Position numbers and translations under genes: made by a program
Source of the DNA: Pezicula radicicola
Taxonomy: Eukaryota > Ascomycota > Leotiomycetes > Helotiales > Dermateaceae
DNA length: 64,000 bases
Assembly: GCA_003008705.1 (NCBI GenBank)
Contig: PDUO01000065.1
Span: 124,001-188,000, forward strand
Reading direction: 5' to 3'
Notes under the pieces: model-generated
Told to the model about the DNA's origin: nothing
The model's database searches: none
What the model saw: only the letters and a program-made list of their open reading frames with translations
Shown here: piece by piece, positions 12,828 through 24,419 of the stretch
How positions within the stretch are numbered: the first letter of the stretch is position 1
Layout: every line of letters starts with the position of its first letter

Positions 12828-12845
12828 TAATCGTCCGGACGATTA
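12828..12845. repeat. Perfect 18-bp palindrome with a CCGG core
   Basis: TAATCGTCCGGACGATTA is its own reverse complement. The inner TCCGGA resembles everted or inverted CGG half-sites of Zn2Cys6 regulators. It lies about 780 bp downstream of VPS52 and 2.0 kb upstream of the zinc-finger gene. Function unknown. Confidence 0.55.
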
Positions 12846-13741
12846 AGGTAGGTAGCGCCTGTGAAAAATCCAACATCACTAGATCTTCTTCAATCTTCCA
12901 CGTTCAACCACAACTATTCCGATAACTGAATCACAACTCCATATACAGAAGTATCCCATCTCAGTTCCACGAAGTAAGGATCTAAGTTTGTGACTCACTG
13001 CTGTGCTTTATTTCAGGACCAAGAAGAAGAACCTTTCTACTACCGGTACCTGTCTGGAAGATCGGCCATTTTCGCCTGTCATCTCCTCTACCACAACCTG
13101 TCGACATGAGGACGTCTTTCATTCTTGCAAGTCTTTGAAGCCGACATACACTTGCGCAAATGAAGGAGAGGACTAGAAGAAGAAAAGCACTATGCTTTAG
13201 TCACAGCATGGCTTTCAACATCCTTGAGGATGCGTGCCGAGTGGCATCTTTGCCGAAGACCTATGCTTCTCCAAACCTCTCATAGATCTTGGGCGGATAT
13301 ACCAATGAGTATTGGGAGTTCCATAGCATGTTACCAAGCTGTGTCCCAGCTGTCTTACCGTTGTGAGTTCTTCAGACGCAGATCTACGCTCTTGATCTAA
13401 TGTAGTTACAGGATGAGAACACCTCAGATTGCTCAAGAAAGTCCGGAACACACTACAGCGCGGATGGTAAACCGTTTTTAGTCCTGACTGGATCCAAGGG
13501 GAATATGTATCTCTGTATATAAAGGCTTAGGATTTGCCACTTTTGCTTCTCCCATTGCGATTGTTGATGTCCTCTCTAGCGGCTTAACGACAACAAACAG
13601 CGACCTAAGAAGCAATCATCCCTTGGGGGGAAAAACCATCGAAAATCATCACCTCATGGTGCACTTCCCACTAAGCACTAGATTTCTTAGTATCGTACGA
13701 ACTAGTTGTAAATGATCATCCTGACTAGGGGAATTGAGTTA

Positions 13742-13831
13742 GGTACCCAAGTCAACTGAGTTATCCAGGTCAACCGAGTTACTCAAGTCAACTGAATTAC
13801 TCAATTCAAGTAAGTTACTCAAGTCTATCTC
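13742..13831. repeat. Five tandem copies of an 18-bp unit
   Basis: Units of 18 bp follow each other directly; the best copy is GTTACTCAAGTCAACTGA. Copies diverge by a few bases each, more in the last two. Related but shorter words occur near 17993, 28025 and 56958. Confidence 0.75.
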
Positions 13832-14886
13832 TTATTTCTAAACAGATAGCTATTCAAAATGATCTCTTATAAACCAATCGATACAGTAGCTTACTGGTGA
13901 GAAGGACGGTATAGAAACTGGTCCTAGAGCGACCCAATTCTCGTCGAAACAATCTAACTTCGAAAGGGAGCTCTGGACATGAAGCTTAGTGGCTCCAAGT
14001 GGTGCTTTGGTAGTTTTTTTTGCAGATCTTTGTGAGTATTTCAACCCTTGGCAGAAACTTGAATGAGTTCAAAGTCCGCTGTGATATTAGCCATTTCTTT
14101 TACAAGGACAACTCTGCTGAAGCTTGGAAGTTCAAGCGACGAGAGACAAAACGGCAAGCTCTCATACTGTTGTCTTATCTACTATACAAGAGCATCAGTC
14201 AGGCAAGGTAAGACATATACTGTACCGTATATGTTCGAGAAACATAGTTCGGATTATACCGGGAAAGTTTATCTGTGTCTTCTTCATTGATCTCGGTGGT
14301 ACCCCCCCAGCCCTTCCTACATTGACTTTCGTGGCGATGCAGCGATGTTCTCAACGGTGCGGGGTAGTCCTCGTGCCTCTTCGTTTTACTGCTTCACACT
14401 CTCTTGATGCAAAATTTTCGTTTGCACGTTGTCTTTTCCTCCTGGCAGCGATGCAATAAATAAATGATAAGGTTTCTCAGGCATTCGAGGAATAGTGTTG
14501 GTGTTGGTGGTTGAGGAATTTGGCTTGCTAGCGGTGTGTCGAAAAGGGTATTGCTATAGAAGCCACGGCCTTTTCTAGTGTCTTGTGGCACCCCCCAGTC
14601 CACCATCCCCACCAATCAAATTTGATTTTAGACTCACCCATTCACCGCCACACCCACTGCCTACAGGCGGTCACCGTCCACGATCAGAATTGTTCAGGCA
14701 GTTCATCAATAATCAACAAAAGACTTCACTCCTCCACCAGCTCGAGCACAGCCCGAGTCTAAGTCTACTTGCTGTTCTTCACGGCACTGCCTTTACAGCA
14801 GAAGATCAACTTCGCTCTGGAAGCTAGAGCGCCCATTGAGACGTCTGACACCTGGCGACAACGCGTGCTATTGCGATCGAGGCAAG

Positions 14887-17368
14887 ATGGGGAGGAAACC
14901 AAATGCTCTGATCCTTGAGTACGAGTAGCCCTTTTCCCTCAATCCCTTCCCCATACTGACTTCAGTAGGTTCTTCGAGCGGGGCGCGAAACTCGAGGACG
15001 CAAGCAATCGATACCAGCACACATGTAGGAAGTGCGGGGAGAAGTTTCCAAAGGGACGTATCGACAGTCTCACGAATCATTTGGTTAAGAAGTGCCCCAT
15101 GATATCGCTGCGCGACAGACAAAAGGCTCTGCTACAGCTCAATGATCTCCCAGACCAAATCGCAGATAGTGCTCGAATCCAAAACCCAAGTCAAAATGCC
15201 GACGCGCAAATGAGCGGTCACCCAGTCGAACTTCCTATTGTCAACCGAAACTGGACTGCTCTTCAGACCCTTGCAGAGGTCTCGAGACTCACAGATATCA
15301 ATGAGAAGCAAAATGATCGTGTTCAACACAACAGTAGTGCTGGAGCTCGAAGCAGAACGTCTGAGCCACCTCGCTCTGGATTCGAGCTGCAGGAACAATA
15401 CACCCTAGACAACCCACCTACGAGCTATGAACAGCGCGGCAATCGTGAGAAGAAGGGTAGGTGGACCATCCCCAGCAAGAAGAATCATTCTAACTCGTGG
15501 GGTCCAGCATCCAATCCAAAGACAACACCCAGACGTGATAGTGAAGCTACCCTACCCCCAGCAAACTTCCGCCGAATGTCACACTCTCGCTCAAGGTCCC
15601 CAACTCTGGAAGAGGCTGCGACGAGTATTGCTGCAGCAGCACGAGCAGTAGGAGCTGCTTTTGTTCCCAATATGGTTGAACACAACCTCGATCCCCAGCT
15701 TCTTGCGGAAGACAACATGAACGTTCCTATGGATAATTCGCCAGACATGAGTGAATCAACTGCTATAGCTCAGCTCACTCAAGCAAACGCTACAATGCCC
15801 AATCAGTTCTACAGCCCTACTCCTGGAGAACAACAACCTTGGCAAATTTCCCAACCGATGATGGAATCCCATGGAGGCAACATGTTTCCCGAACAAGATC
15901 ACATTCCCCAAGAACTCCAAAACGCGCTCCAACATGGTGGTATGATGAGAACCGATGGGGTACCTCAACTTTCTATGAACCAATTCAACCAAGGCATGAC
16001 TACGGAATTCAGTGCTGAGTGGGGTAATGGTCAGAAGACGAATAGACCCAAGGTTCGTGGTCGATTTACACCAAACCGTCGTGATGAAGTACAAAAGGTT
16101 AGAAAGAAGGGTGCGTGTATTCGGTGTAGAATGCTGAAGAAGCCATGCTCCGAGGGAGACCCTTGTGATACTTGCAAGAACGTTGAAAGTGCAAGACTTT
16201 GGAAGCAGCCGTGTCTCCGTACTCGGTTGGCAGACGAACTGAACATGTACTCTGCCGCCCTCTACGGTGTTCTTTCTCACAATGAAATCAATGCCGCTAA
16301 GCATCGAGTCAAGTTTGTTAGTTCGCCAAACCAAATCGACATCTCTCATTATCCGGACACGACAGTTTATGCTACTTTCAAAGCCTTAGAGGGCCTGGAA
16401 GCACCAGCCGAAGGAAACATCGATCCTACTCTTGGCCTCAACTTTCATGGTGCACCTACCCTGCGGATTTTGGACAATGAGAACGATGATCTACCCATGA
16501 AACTCGAAGCTTACATGAAGAGAATCTCACCCGTCTTCTTTGAGAAAGAGCCTTCGCGCTTCATGAATGTTACACTGAAGACTGCTTCGGAATTATCAGT
16601 CCAGAAGGATGATCAACTCTTGAAGAAAGCTCTCGAGTTCTGGTCCATAGTTCATATCTTGGTTGATACCGAGCTCCGCTGGACGATCACACAAAGAGGT
16701 AACGTTGACGATGAAGCTGGTCAAGGTCAGGTTATTGAGCTACGCCAGGATGAAAAGGACAATGCTTTCTCAGTCATGTGTACACAACTCAATGCCGCTG
16801 CCGAGAAGAAAGCCGCTGCAATCTGCAAGACTGTATTCGGGGACCTTGAACGAAGACTTCTCCATAAAACAGCAAACAACTCTTTCGAGCTTTTCCTTGT
16901 TGCTCTTATCTTACTCAATTGTGTGGAGAAGTCCACATGGCTTTTCAAGATGTGGGAGCACTCCAATTTCCCCTCTCGCTGGCCACTCGACAAAACACCC
17001 AACTGGTTCGCTTCGCGTGGCGACAAAGTCATTGATCTCCTCCAAATGCTCCTGAGAATCAGAAATATTCCACCAAAGACTTACACTACAGAGGATGGCA
17101 TTTTGGCCTCGGACGGTTCCGGTACGAAGATGTACACGAAGGAAGAAGACGGAGTGGTAGCAACAGATGGTTCTCAAGATGCTCGGCAGTTCTTTGAAAA
17201 TATTCAGTTGAGCTGTAAGTATAATTTTCCAGTGTGGTAGTCGCATATGCTAATAAGGACACAGATGAAGATGTTCTTAACAAGCAGAACCATCACGTCT
17301 TTGTTCCGTCCGATTCTCGATGCTACGAATTACGATTCTGTTCACGACTTTTGTTGCCGACAAACTAA
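14887..17368 (+). CDS. BED-type plus Zn2Cys6 zinc-finger putative transcription factor
   Basis: Three exons: 14887-14918, 14969-17214 and 17265-17368, with introns of 50 bp each; 793 aa. A BED-type finger sits at the N-terminus (Cys30, Cys33, His48, Cys53: C-x2-C-x14-H-x4-C). A long low-complexity Ser/Pro/Gln/Asn region follows. A fungal Zn2Cys6 cluster is then seen with Cys at about 394, 397, 404, 410, 413 and 426; the last spacing (x12) is longer than the usual 6-8. The C-terminal half is helical and may be a regulatory region. The acceptor at 14967-14968 gives ILEFFERG; the AG at 14964-14965 is also in frame. Probably a nuclear DNA-binding protein; target genes unknown. Confidence 0.85.
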
Positions 17369-18597
17369 ACTTTCGCCCGCTCCTTTCTTGTGTGCAGGGC
17401 ATGTTTTTCCATCTTGGGGTCGCGAGCTGATAGCTTGCAGACAAATTTTCAACCCTGTCAGATTATTTTGTGTCTTTCGCTATATTGCTTTACTTCACAC
17501 TCGATACTGCCGAGGATTGCACTGCTTTTAGCGGGGAGTTTTTGTCAGAGTTAAATCATGTTTTCTTTTCACAGTTCTCACCTTTCTCCGGTCATTGAAG
17601 AAACCCCAAGATATCTTCTGCACATGAAGAGCGGATATTTGTCTCTTCGAAGGACGGATGTCTTCGACATTCGAAGAAGGACCCTTTGTCGATAGACCGG
17701 AGTACTTGATCTCAAATCTCGCTCGCGAATATGGAGTGTGGGGAAAGGATGGTCACAAATTTCTAAGACTATGTCCAAACGGGCGAAAGAAGGATTTCAA
17801 TTTGAATTACTATTGTGAGAATAGGCTCCTTGTAACGAGTAACACGATACACATGTAGAGATGAATCATAAAAATCCCAAATGAATGTTATGTGTGTTGG
17901 ATGAGTTTAGTCAATGTGAAATTCAGGTGAAGAAAGCCAGGTCTAAACAACCTAACCCTCTTTTTTATACTCAAACTTTAGATTGGGTACCTAGATTAAG
18001 TTACTTAATTCAAGTAAGTGATACAAATAAATGAGTTACTATAATTACGTGGTGGTGGCTTCATTCCATTGAAGGGTTTCCAATTTATATAGACTTAGAT
18101 ATAGAGCATTAAATGATGTCCATTAACATTAAGTTGAGACATGAGAGTCATATACAACATCTGTGAAGATATATATAAGCCACAAGTTTGAATTGGATCT
18201 ACTAAGCACGCTTCTGAACTTGATCAACAACAAAAAAGGCCTTCTACACAAACGACTAAGCCTATGCTAGAGTACTTAGTCGAGTCTTCACAGTGCAAGT
18301 ATATATATATGTACTAGGTTATGCTTAGTGCTTTTGTTAGCTAAAAGGGTGTTGGCATAACAAAAGTTGTTGTTATGATTTTGTGGAGTTTTGTGTTTGT
18401 TATTGGGAGGATACATTTATATTAGTGTAGTTGAAGGCTCCTTATTCCTACGTTAGTTGAGTAGCCCAAGCATGTACAAAGTTTGAAATTCAAAGTTGAA
18501 TGTATGCACTGTCGCGCCAGGAAACACGTTGAGAGCCTATGCCGGCTCAGAATAGCCACTTGAAATGGTGGATATCTTCTTCATTATTCTTCCTACA
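17369..18597. other. Gene-free spacer, 1.2 kb
   Basis: 3'-3' spacer between the zinc-finger gene and SEC5. It contains a minisatellite-like stretch near 17990-18030, a CGACTAAG...CTTAGTCG inverted repeat near 18254-18283 and a short TA run near 18301-18308. A 66-codon frame at 17658-17858 has no recognisable relatives or splice context, so I do not call it. Confidence 0.45.
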
Positions 18598-21500
18598 TTA
18601 CACTTGAGGAACCGGCTGCACCTGTGATTGTGATGACTGTGCACTAGCCTGCCTCTCTCCTCTAACCCGAGTCTTCTTAAAGCAAGCAAACTCACTCCGA
18701 CTTCCTTCCCTCAACCTCTTCAATACGGCCCTCATTTCTGGTAATTCACTCTGTAGCTTCGTCCTTGCATCGTTATCTGTACCTTTATCGAGCTCTTGGT
18801 AGATCTGGCTTTGCATCTCACTTGCTCGATCCGTTGTGTACTGGCTTAAGGTCTGCGCTACAAACTCGACATCAAGTGTGGCCTGCATAAGTGCTGAGAG
18901 TGAGTATCGTTGTCGTAGCTTAAATGCATCCAGAAGCTCACGGGATGCTTGTTCGAGAAGATAGGAGAGTACTTGGGCGGTAAGGGAGGAGGCCGTGGTG
19001 GATACTTGGGTGTGGACAAGGACTAGTGATAGTAGCGCCTCATAGACGTAAGGACGGACCTCCTTGGGCTTCTCATTGGGACCGGGTGCCCAGTCTGGTG
19101 CTGAAATACCTTCGCGGATGATTTTGCGAAGGGTTTCGACAGCTGGACGCGTATATGATTGGAAGAGACGTGCGTCTATTTGGCCTAGAACATCTCGGAT
19201 CGTCTTGGTTTCGTCGGTAAGTTTGACAGAGAAAGCGTTTTCAAATTGTGTCGTAAGATTTGGCACAACGTCGACACGGAGAGCTTGGAGATTACTTAAT
19301 GTAAGAAGCATGCGGACATTCTGAGATAATTAGTGGAGATTTCATGTAATAGAGGACGTGACTTACTCTGTCGGTGGCATTGACTGTCCCTGCACCAATG
19401 CTAGTTGCTATCACCATGGCCACAGGGCTTGCCAAACCATCGATATCGTTTGTCCAGTCATCTTCTGGTTTCTTGACCGATTTCTCAGCATTTTCAACCA
19501 TACCACTCAATGCCTTATACAAAGTCGTCACAAATTGGCTCCGAACCATTTGCAACAATTTTGCAGGAGGGGGCAGTACAACATCAGCGGATCCAACCTT
19601 AGCCTCAGAGATATACAGGATCTTCTGCATCCCGGACAACACAGCGCTTTCGAAGGCGCCGAAGTTGGCAGGCATCCTCGTCAAATCTCTTTTCTCTGGC
19701 GAGCGTCTCCAATCTTCCACGACCTTGATATTTTCTGCGTCTTTATTCCATGCAGCACAAATAGCCGTCACGCATCTTTCTCTTGCTCCGCCAACCAAAG
19801 CCTTCAAGCTTTCAAGTACAGCACCATCACCATTGACAACCGGAGCGACAGCCGCCATTTCGCTAGCACCACTTCCTACAAGCACGAGAAGCCTAGCTAA
19901 ATAGTGCACTCCACTAAGCGAGTTGGACCACGGCGGCCAGAAAGCGAACTTCTCCCAAGCTTCTCCTCGTCGGGGTGAAGGAGGGGGCATATTGCCAGCG
20001 TCAAAGTTGAACCGAGGATCCCGCAAGCCGGTCGGAGTCTGTGGGCTAAGAGCACTAGCAGATCTTGGAGTCCGTGGTGTTGGTGGTAGCGGAGAAAATA
20101 GGAGGGAGATATCTTCAATAGGCGGATCTGCAAAGAAACTAAAAACGCTTTCTCTGATCATGTCGACAAGCTCGACTATTCCTTTTTGTAAATCGACTAT
20201 GCCTTGATCCGAGAGTCGATGATGCTCTTGTGAGTCCCCATTTATACCTATTGGCAGTGTCTTTTGTGCCTTTCCATCTATGAAACTCTCCACGGTTTGC
20301 CAGAACTCCACAACTTCACCAATAATGCCTTGGCTCGAGAGAATACTGCTCATAAAGGCGTTTATCTTCTCCCATAGTTCAATTATATCCGCAGAATCCA
20401 CCGACGTCGGCTTGTCCTCCGCCGTCTGTCGACTTAGTGATCGAAGATGGGATGCTACTACTTGGTTCGTAGGCGCCTCTCCATTTGCTAGACGCCGTCT
20501 TAAAACCTCGATCTCCACTTTAGAACGATCTGAAGTCTGTTGAATTTTGTTTTTCAAATAATCATAGCGACTAAGTAACCAAACCCAAATCGGGTTGTCT
20601 GTGACTCCTACCTCGAGGAGAAACCCAATGAGCTCCATATGCTGGTCTTGAGGACCACCCATAAGATTTTCCGTTCGTGATGGCCCTTGCATTGCTATTA
20701 ATCTCCGCCAAACGTCTCTTTTAAAGTCCTCAATCTGTTCTTCGACGTCATGCCACAAACGGGCAGCCATGAGAATTTGATTTATTTGTGAGTCAGTTGG
20801 TGTTGTAGTTTGCAGAACTTCGGCGAGTTTTTTGGCTTCATCAGCAAACCGCTTGGCTTTTGTAAATTCTTCCACAATACTTTCATAATCTTTCCGCTTG
20901 ATGCTTTCAGTGATTGCTGAATTGACCTCGTAATATTCTTTGTGCCGTTCAACGGTTTCAGAAAGGGTCTTGAGTCCATCTTCTTTCTCCCGACCTCCCA
21001 TGGCAGGGCCCCATACCTCTTCCGCCTTTGCAGAGACATCCAGTAACGGTGTCTTGATTCCTAGTACTCCATATTCGCTCTCTTTCCTCAATGCATTCTT
21101 TTTTACTGGCTCGGCTGGCCCAGTCATAGCAGCTTGATTACCACTACTGCCACGGAAACTATTCCTACTAGCGTGTCGCGAATGTGGCCTAGGACGTGGA
21201 AGAGGAGGAGTTGGCTCTGGGCCTTTCCCCCTCATCTCCGTATATACATTGTCTATGGTAGATTTAGCCCGAACGAAGCGTTCGAAGTTAGCCTCTACTA
21301 AAACTTTTAAAGACGCCGACTTCTGGTCAATAGAACTTGACAGTGTGTCTAATCCATTGAGGAGAGATTGCGTAGATGCAGTTGAGTGGACTTGTGAAAG
21401 GAACAAGGCCGGGGAGAAAGTGGTTGAGGATAGCAGGAATCTGTTCCCTAGTATTGTTAGCTTAAGTTATTTGCTATTGAAGGGGTTGCAAACGAAGTTT

Positions 21501-21833
21501 TGTATCATCATTCACTGGCAGACCCAGCTGCCTTAAAATCCTCACGACACTCTCAGTTGTTCCTAGAGGATCAGGCTCATCTCTCTGCACCAGATTCTCC
21601 CTTCCATCCTTGGTTTGCTGAAGACCTGGAAGTATGCTCCTCCTGTCACTTGCAGCGCGTTCCAACACTGAATATCTCGATTTGGATCGCCGGACCATGC
21701 CATTTCGAGTTGTCTTAGCAGCTTCCTCGTCGTCGTCAGATGCATCGCTTTGGTCCTTTTCTGGTGGCCATTCCACTGGAAACGCTGTCGCAAGGTTGTA
21801 GTGCTCGAGGACGGTACGCTCGTAGTCTGCCAT
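18598..21833 (-). CDS. SEC5: Exocyst complex subunit Sec5
   Basis: Three exons: 21833-21494, 21447-19367 and 19320-18598, with two 46-bp introns; 1047 aa. The N-terminal domain contains FSPALFLSQVHSTAST and IDNVYTEMR, hallmarks of fungal Sec5, preceded by an acidic stretch with a DDDEEAAK run. Long helical rods follow, as in the CATCHR tethering folds. The C-terminus is short and polar. Sec5 acts in the octameric exocyst that tethers secretory vesicles at growing hyphal tips and septa. The first intron uses a weak donor (GTTTGC), but the junction restores KLRNRFLLSS, so I accept it. It diverges from IDH2. Confidence 0.93.
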
Positions 21834-22229
21834 TTCAAGTTGTAGTGGCCCGTATATTTCTCAATCTCAAATTAAACGCCAGAATCACCGTAGCTTCGTT
21901 AGACGTATTTCGCGTAGTATCATGCTGTCGTCCCCAGATTTTGTCAGATATCGTATTGCAATTGCAGTTACAGTTGCAGTTGCTTCTGGCGCATAGATCC
22001 CTTTGCCTGCTGTTTTACAGTTGTGGCTGAGGAGACCGAACAGCTGTGGCTGATGACCACCCTAGCTCAGTTCCGCCGATGCGATTCCATTTCCGCGCCG
22101 GTTTTAGGTGCGGCAGCTCGACCTATCTGATAAGTCGCCGCAAAACCTCTCTTCTCTTCCTGCATACATTTCTCTACTTCACCACATCTCCTACCTAATA
22201 CCTGTGTTTTGGTTACTGAGCTGATCAAA
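21834..22229. promoter_or_regulatory. Divergent promoter region of SEC5 and IDH2
   Basis: 396 bp between the start codons. It includes a short run of TTGCAG-like words near 21957-21982 (CAATTGCAGTTACAGTTGCAGTTGC-type repeats). No clear regulator site is identified. Confidence 0.35.
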
Positions 22230-23697
22230 ATGCTGGCCATTCGCTCATTTGCCGCACCTGCGCAACGACAGTGCTTTCAAGCATCAGCACGCGCCTGGGC
22301 TCCTACCTCTGTACAAGTAAGCATTGTCCTACTAAAAAAAAAAAACCTGCCAGACAGGACTCAGGAGGCAATGGATAAGCTGACTCTTTATTCAATTGCA
22401 GGCACGACGCGGCTATGCGCAGAATTCTTCAGAGAAGGACAAAGTTGCAAAGTTCCACGGTGCAAAGGGCTCCGATGTAAGGCACACCCTACAGCGATGA
22501 TCGGCTTCAAACTTCGGATTTGGTTTTGGGCCTCAATTAGAAGGGAATATGGCGAGGAAGAGAGAATATAAAGACTGATATGACTATAGGGACTCTACAC
22601 AGTTAGTTTGATTGAGGGTGACGGAATTGGACCAGAAATCTCCCAGTCTGTTAAGGATATCTTCGAAGCCGCTAAGGTACGGACCTAGAAACGAGAAGCT
22701 ACGCACAGTATACTAAAGATTATGAAAGGCACCAATCAAATGGGAACCAGTCGATGTTACACCTATGCTAGTGGATGGCAAGACCACAATCGCAAAGGAG
22801 ACAATCGAGAGTATTAACAGAAATAAAGTTGCGCTGAAGGGCCCTCTCGCTGTACGTTTTGCGAAACCACTGTTGTGCTTCTAGGTTCGTCGCTGACTTT
22901 CTCAGACACCAATTGGCAAAGGCCATGTATCCCTTAACCTGACCCTCCGACGGACATTCAACCTCTTCGCCAACGTTCGACCCTGCCGCTCAATCAAGGG
23001 CTACAAGACTCCATACGACGATGTAGACACCGTCCTTATCCGCGAGAACACTGAGGGAGAGTACTCAGGAATTGAGCACGTTGTTGTGGATGGCGTTGTT
23101 CAGAGCATAAAACTCATCACACGTGAAGCCTCCGAGAGAGTTCTCCGATATGCCTTCCAATACGCAGAGGATATTGGAAGACCCAAGGTTCGCGCAGTCC
23201 ACAAGGCCACCATCATGAAAATGTCCGATGGACTGTTCCTAGGAACCGCTCAAAGAGTTGCAAAGGACTTCCCCAGTGTTGAGTTCGACGCTGAGCTCCT
23301 CGACAACACCTGTCTGAAGATCGTTACCGACCCAGCCCCATACAATGACAAAGTCCTTGTCATGCCCAACTTGTATGGAGACATTCTCTCCGACATGTGC
23401 GCCGGTTTGATTGGTGGTCTTGGTCTCACACCTTCTGGTAACATCGGAGACGAGTGCTCTATCTTCGAAGCCGTGCACGGTTCCGCTCCTGACATTGCCG
23501 GCAAGGCTCTCGCTAACCCAACTGCCCTCCTTCTTTCTTCCATCATGATGTTGAGACATATGGGATTGAACGACCATGCACAGAGAATTGAGAGCGCCAT
23601 CTTTGACACTTTGGCTGAGGGAAAAACGTTGACTGGTGATTTGGGTGGAAAGTCCAAGACTCACGAATACGCCGGTGCCATCATCTCGCGTTTGTAA
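22230..23697 (+). CDS. IDH2: NAD-dependent isocitrate dehydrogenase subunit 2, mitochondrial
   Basis: Five exons: 22230-22316, 22402-22476, 22590-22676, 22729-22851 and 22906-23697; 387 aa. Residues 1 to about 33 form a basic, Ser/Ala/Gln-rich presequence. The catalytic fold follows with [36 protein letters not shown] and the isocitrate/isopropylmalate dehydrogenase signature [30 protein letters not shown] spacing and the retained catalytic residues mark the catalytic subunit (IDH2) rather than IDH1. It converts isocitrate to 2-oxoglutarate with NAD+ in the matrix TCA cycle and pairs with Idh1. Intron 1 carries a long A-run just after its donor. Confidence 0.95.
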
Positions 23698-24419
23698 ATA
23701 TATCCTGGGAGCGATTGAGGGCTTGTAGACTGTAACATTGACCGAATTGCATAGCTTTGTCTTTTCTGGGAGGATATCACGAGTGCGCTTGTAACATTTC
23801 CAGCATTTAAGGCAATAAAGTCACGTCTAAAATCAAGTAATTCTCATGAGTGTAATCGGTCTGGGTAGACCAGCATGATGAAAACAGTATTTATATTGTG
23901 ATCAAATGACCATTCATCCATCAATTGCTTGTCTTCCACCCACAACTCTAGTATTCCTCCCCTCCTCCCCAAGTGACAAAACTCTCACGCCATCAGGTCT
24001 AGCAAAAATAAACGAGAGGGAGAGAGAGATAGGAAGTGTCCCCAAAAAGAACCCCAGGGTGATTTCCTAAAACCGACCCGTTTCCCCCTTCGCTCAACTA
24101 TGCTGCATGTGCCCAAACTCCCTTACTACCAAAATATAAGACACTAGCATTGTGTATCTTTTCTTCTTTATGAAAATTGACAAAGGAAACAGTGGCGTGT
24201 GTAGGTGTGGGGTATGGAGAGGTAGGTGTGCCTTGGTTTTTGGTCGTGGTATAATATGGGTATCTAGTTGTAGGTCTGGTAGATAGGTCGACGATTGTAA
24301 GTCGGAGATGATTTTGACCACCATACCAGTTTTTTATGTGAGTAGAGAATGTACCTTCCACTTGCCTTGCCATGTCACTGGCCGTTCCCGTGTGTACATG
24401 GAGTCTGGCGTGGGCTATC
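23698..24419. other. Convergent 3' spacer
   Basis: 722 bp between the 3' ends of IDH2 and the RanBP1-domain gene. AT-rich UTR-like sequence and a short GA-rich run near 24010-24030. No gene seen. Confidence 0.4.

Larger units (their letters stand above)
12053..14886. other. Gene-free region, 2.8 kb
   Basis: Between VPS52 and the zinc-finger gene. It contains an 18-bp perfect palindrome (12828-12845), five tandem 18-bp repeats (13742-13831) and many short non-coding frames. The last few hundred bases are probably promoter and 5'UTR of the zinc-finger gene. I see no protein gene or structured RNA that I can support. Confidence 0.5.

Noticed and set aside
17658..17858. A 66-codon frame downstream of the zinc-finger gene
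   Set aside because: No recognisable family and no splice context; probably spacer.
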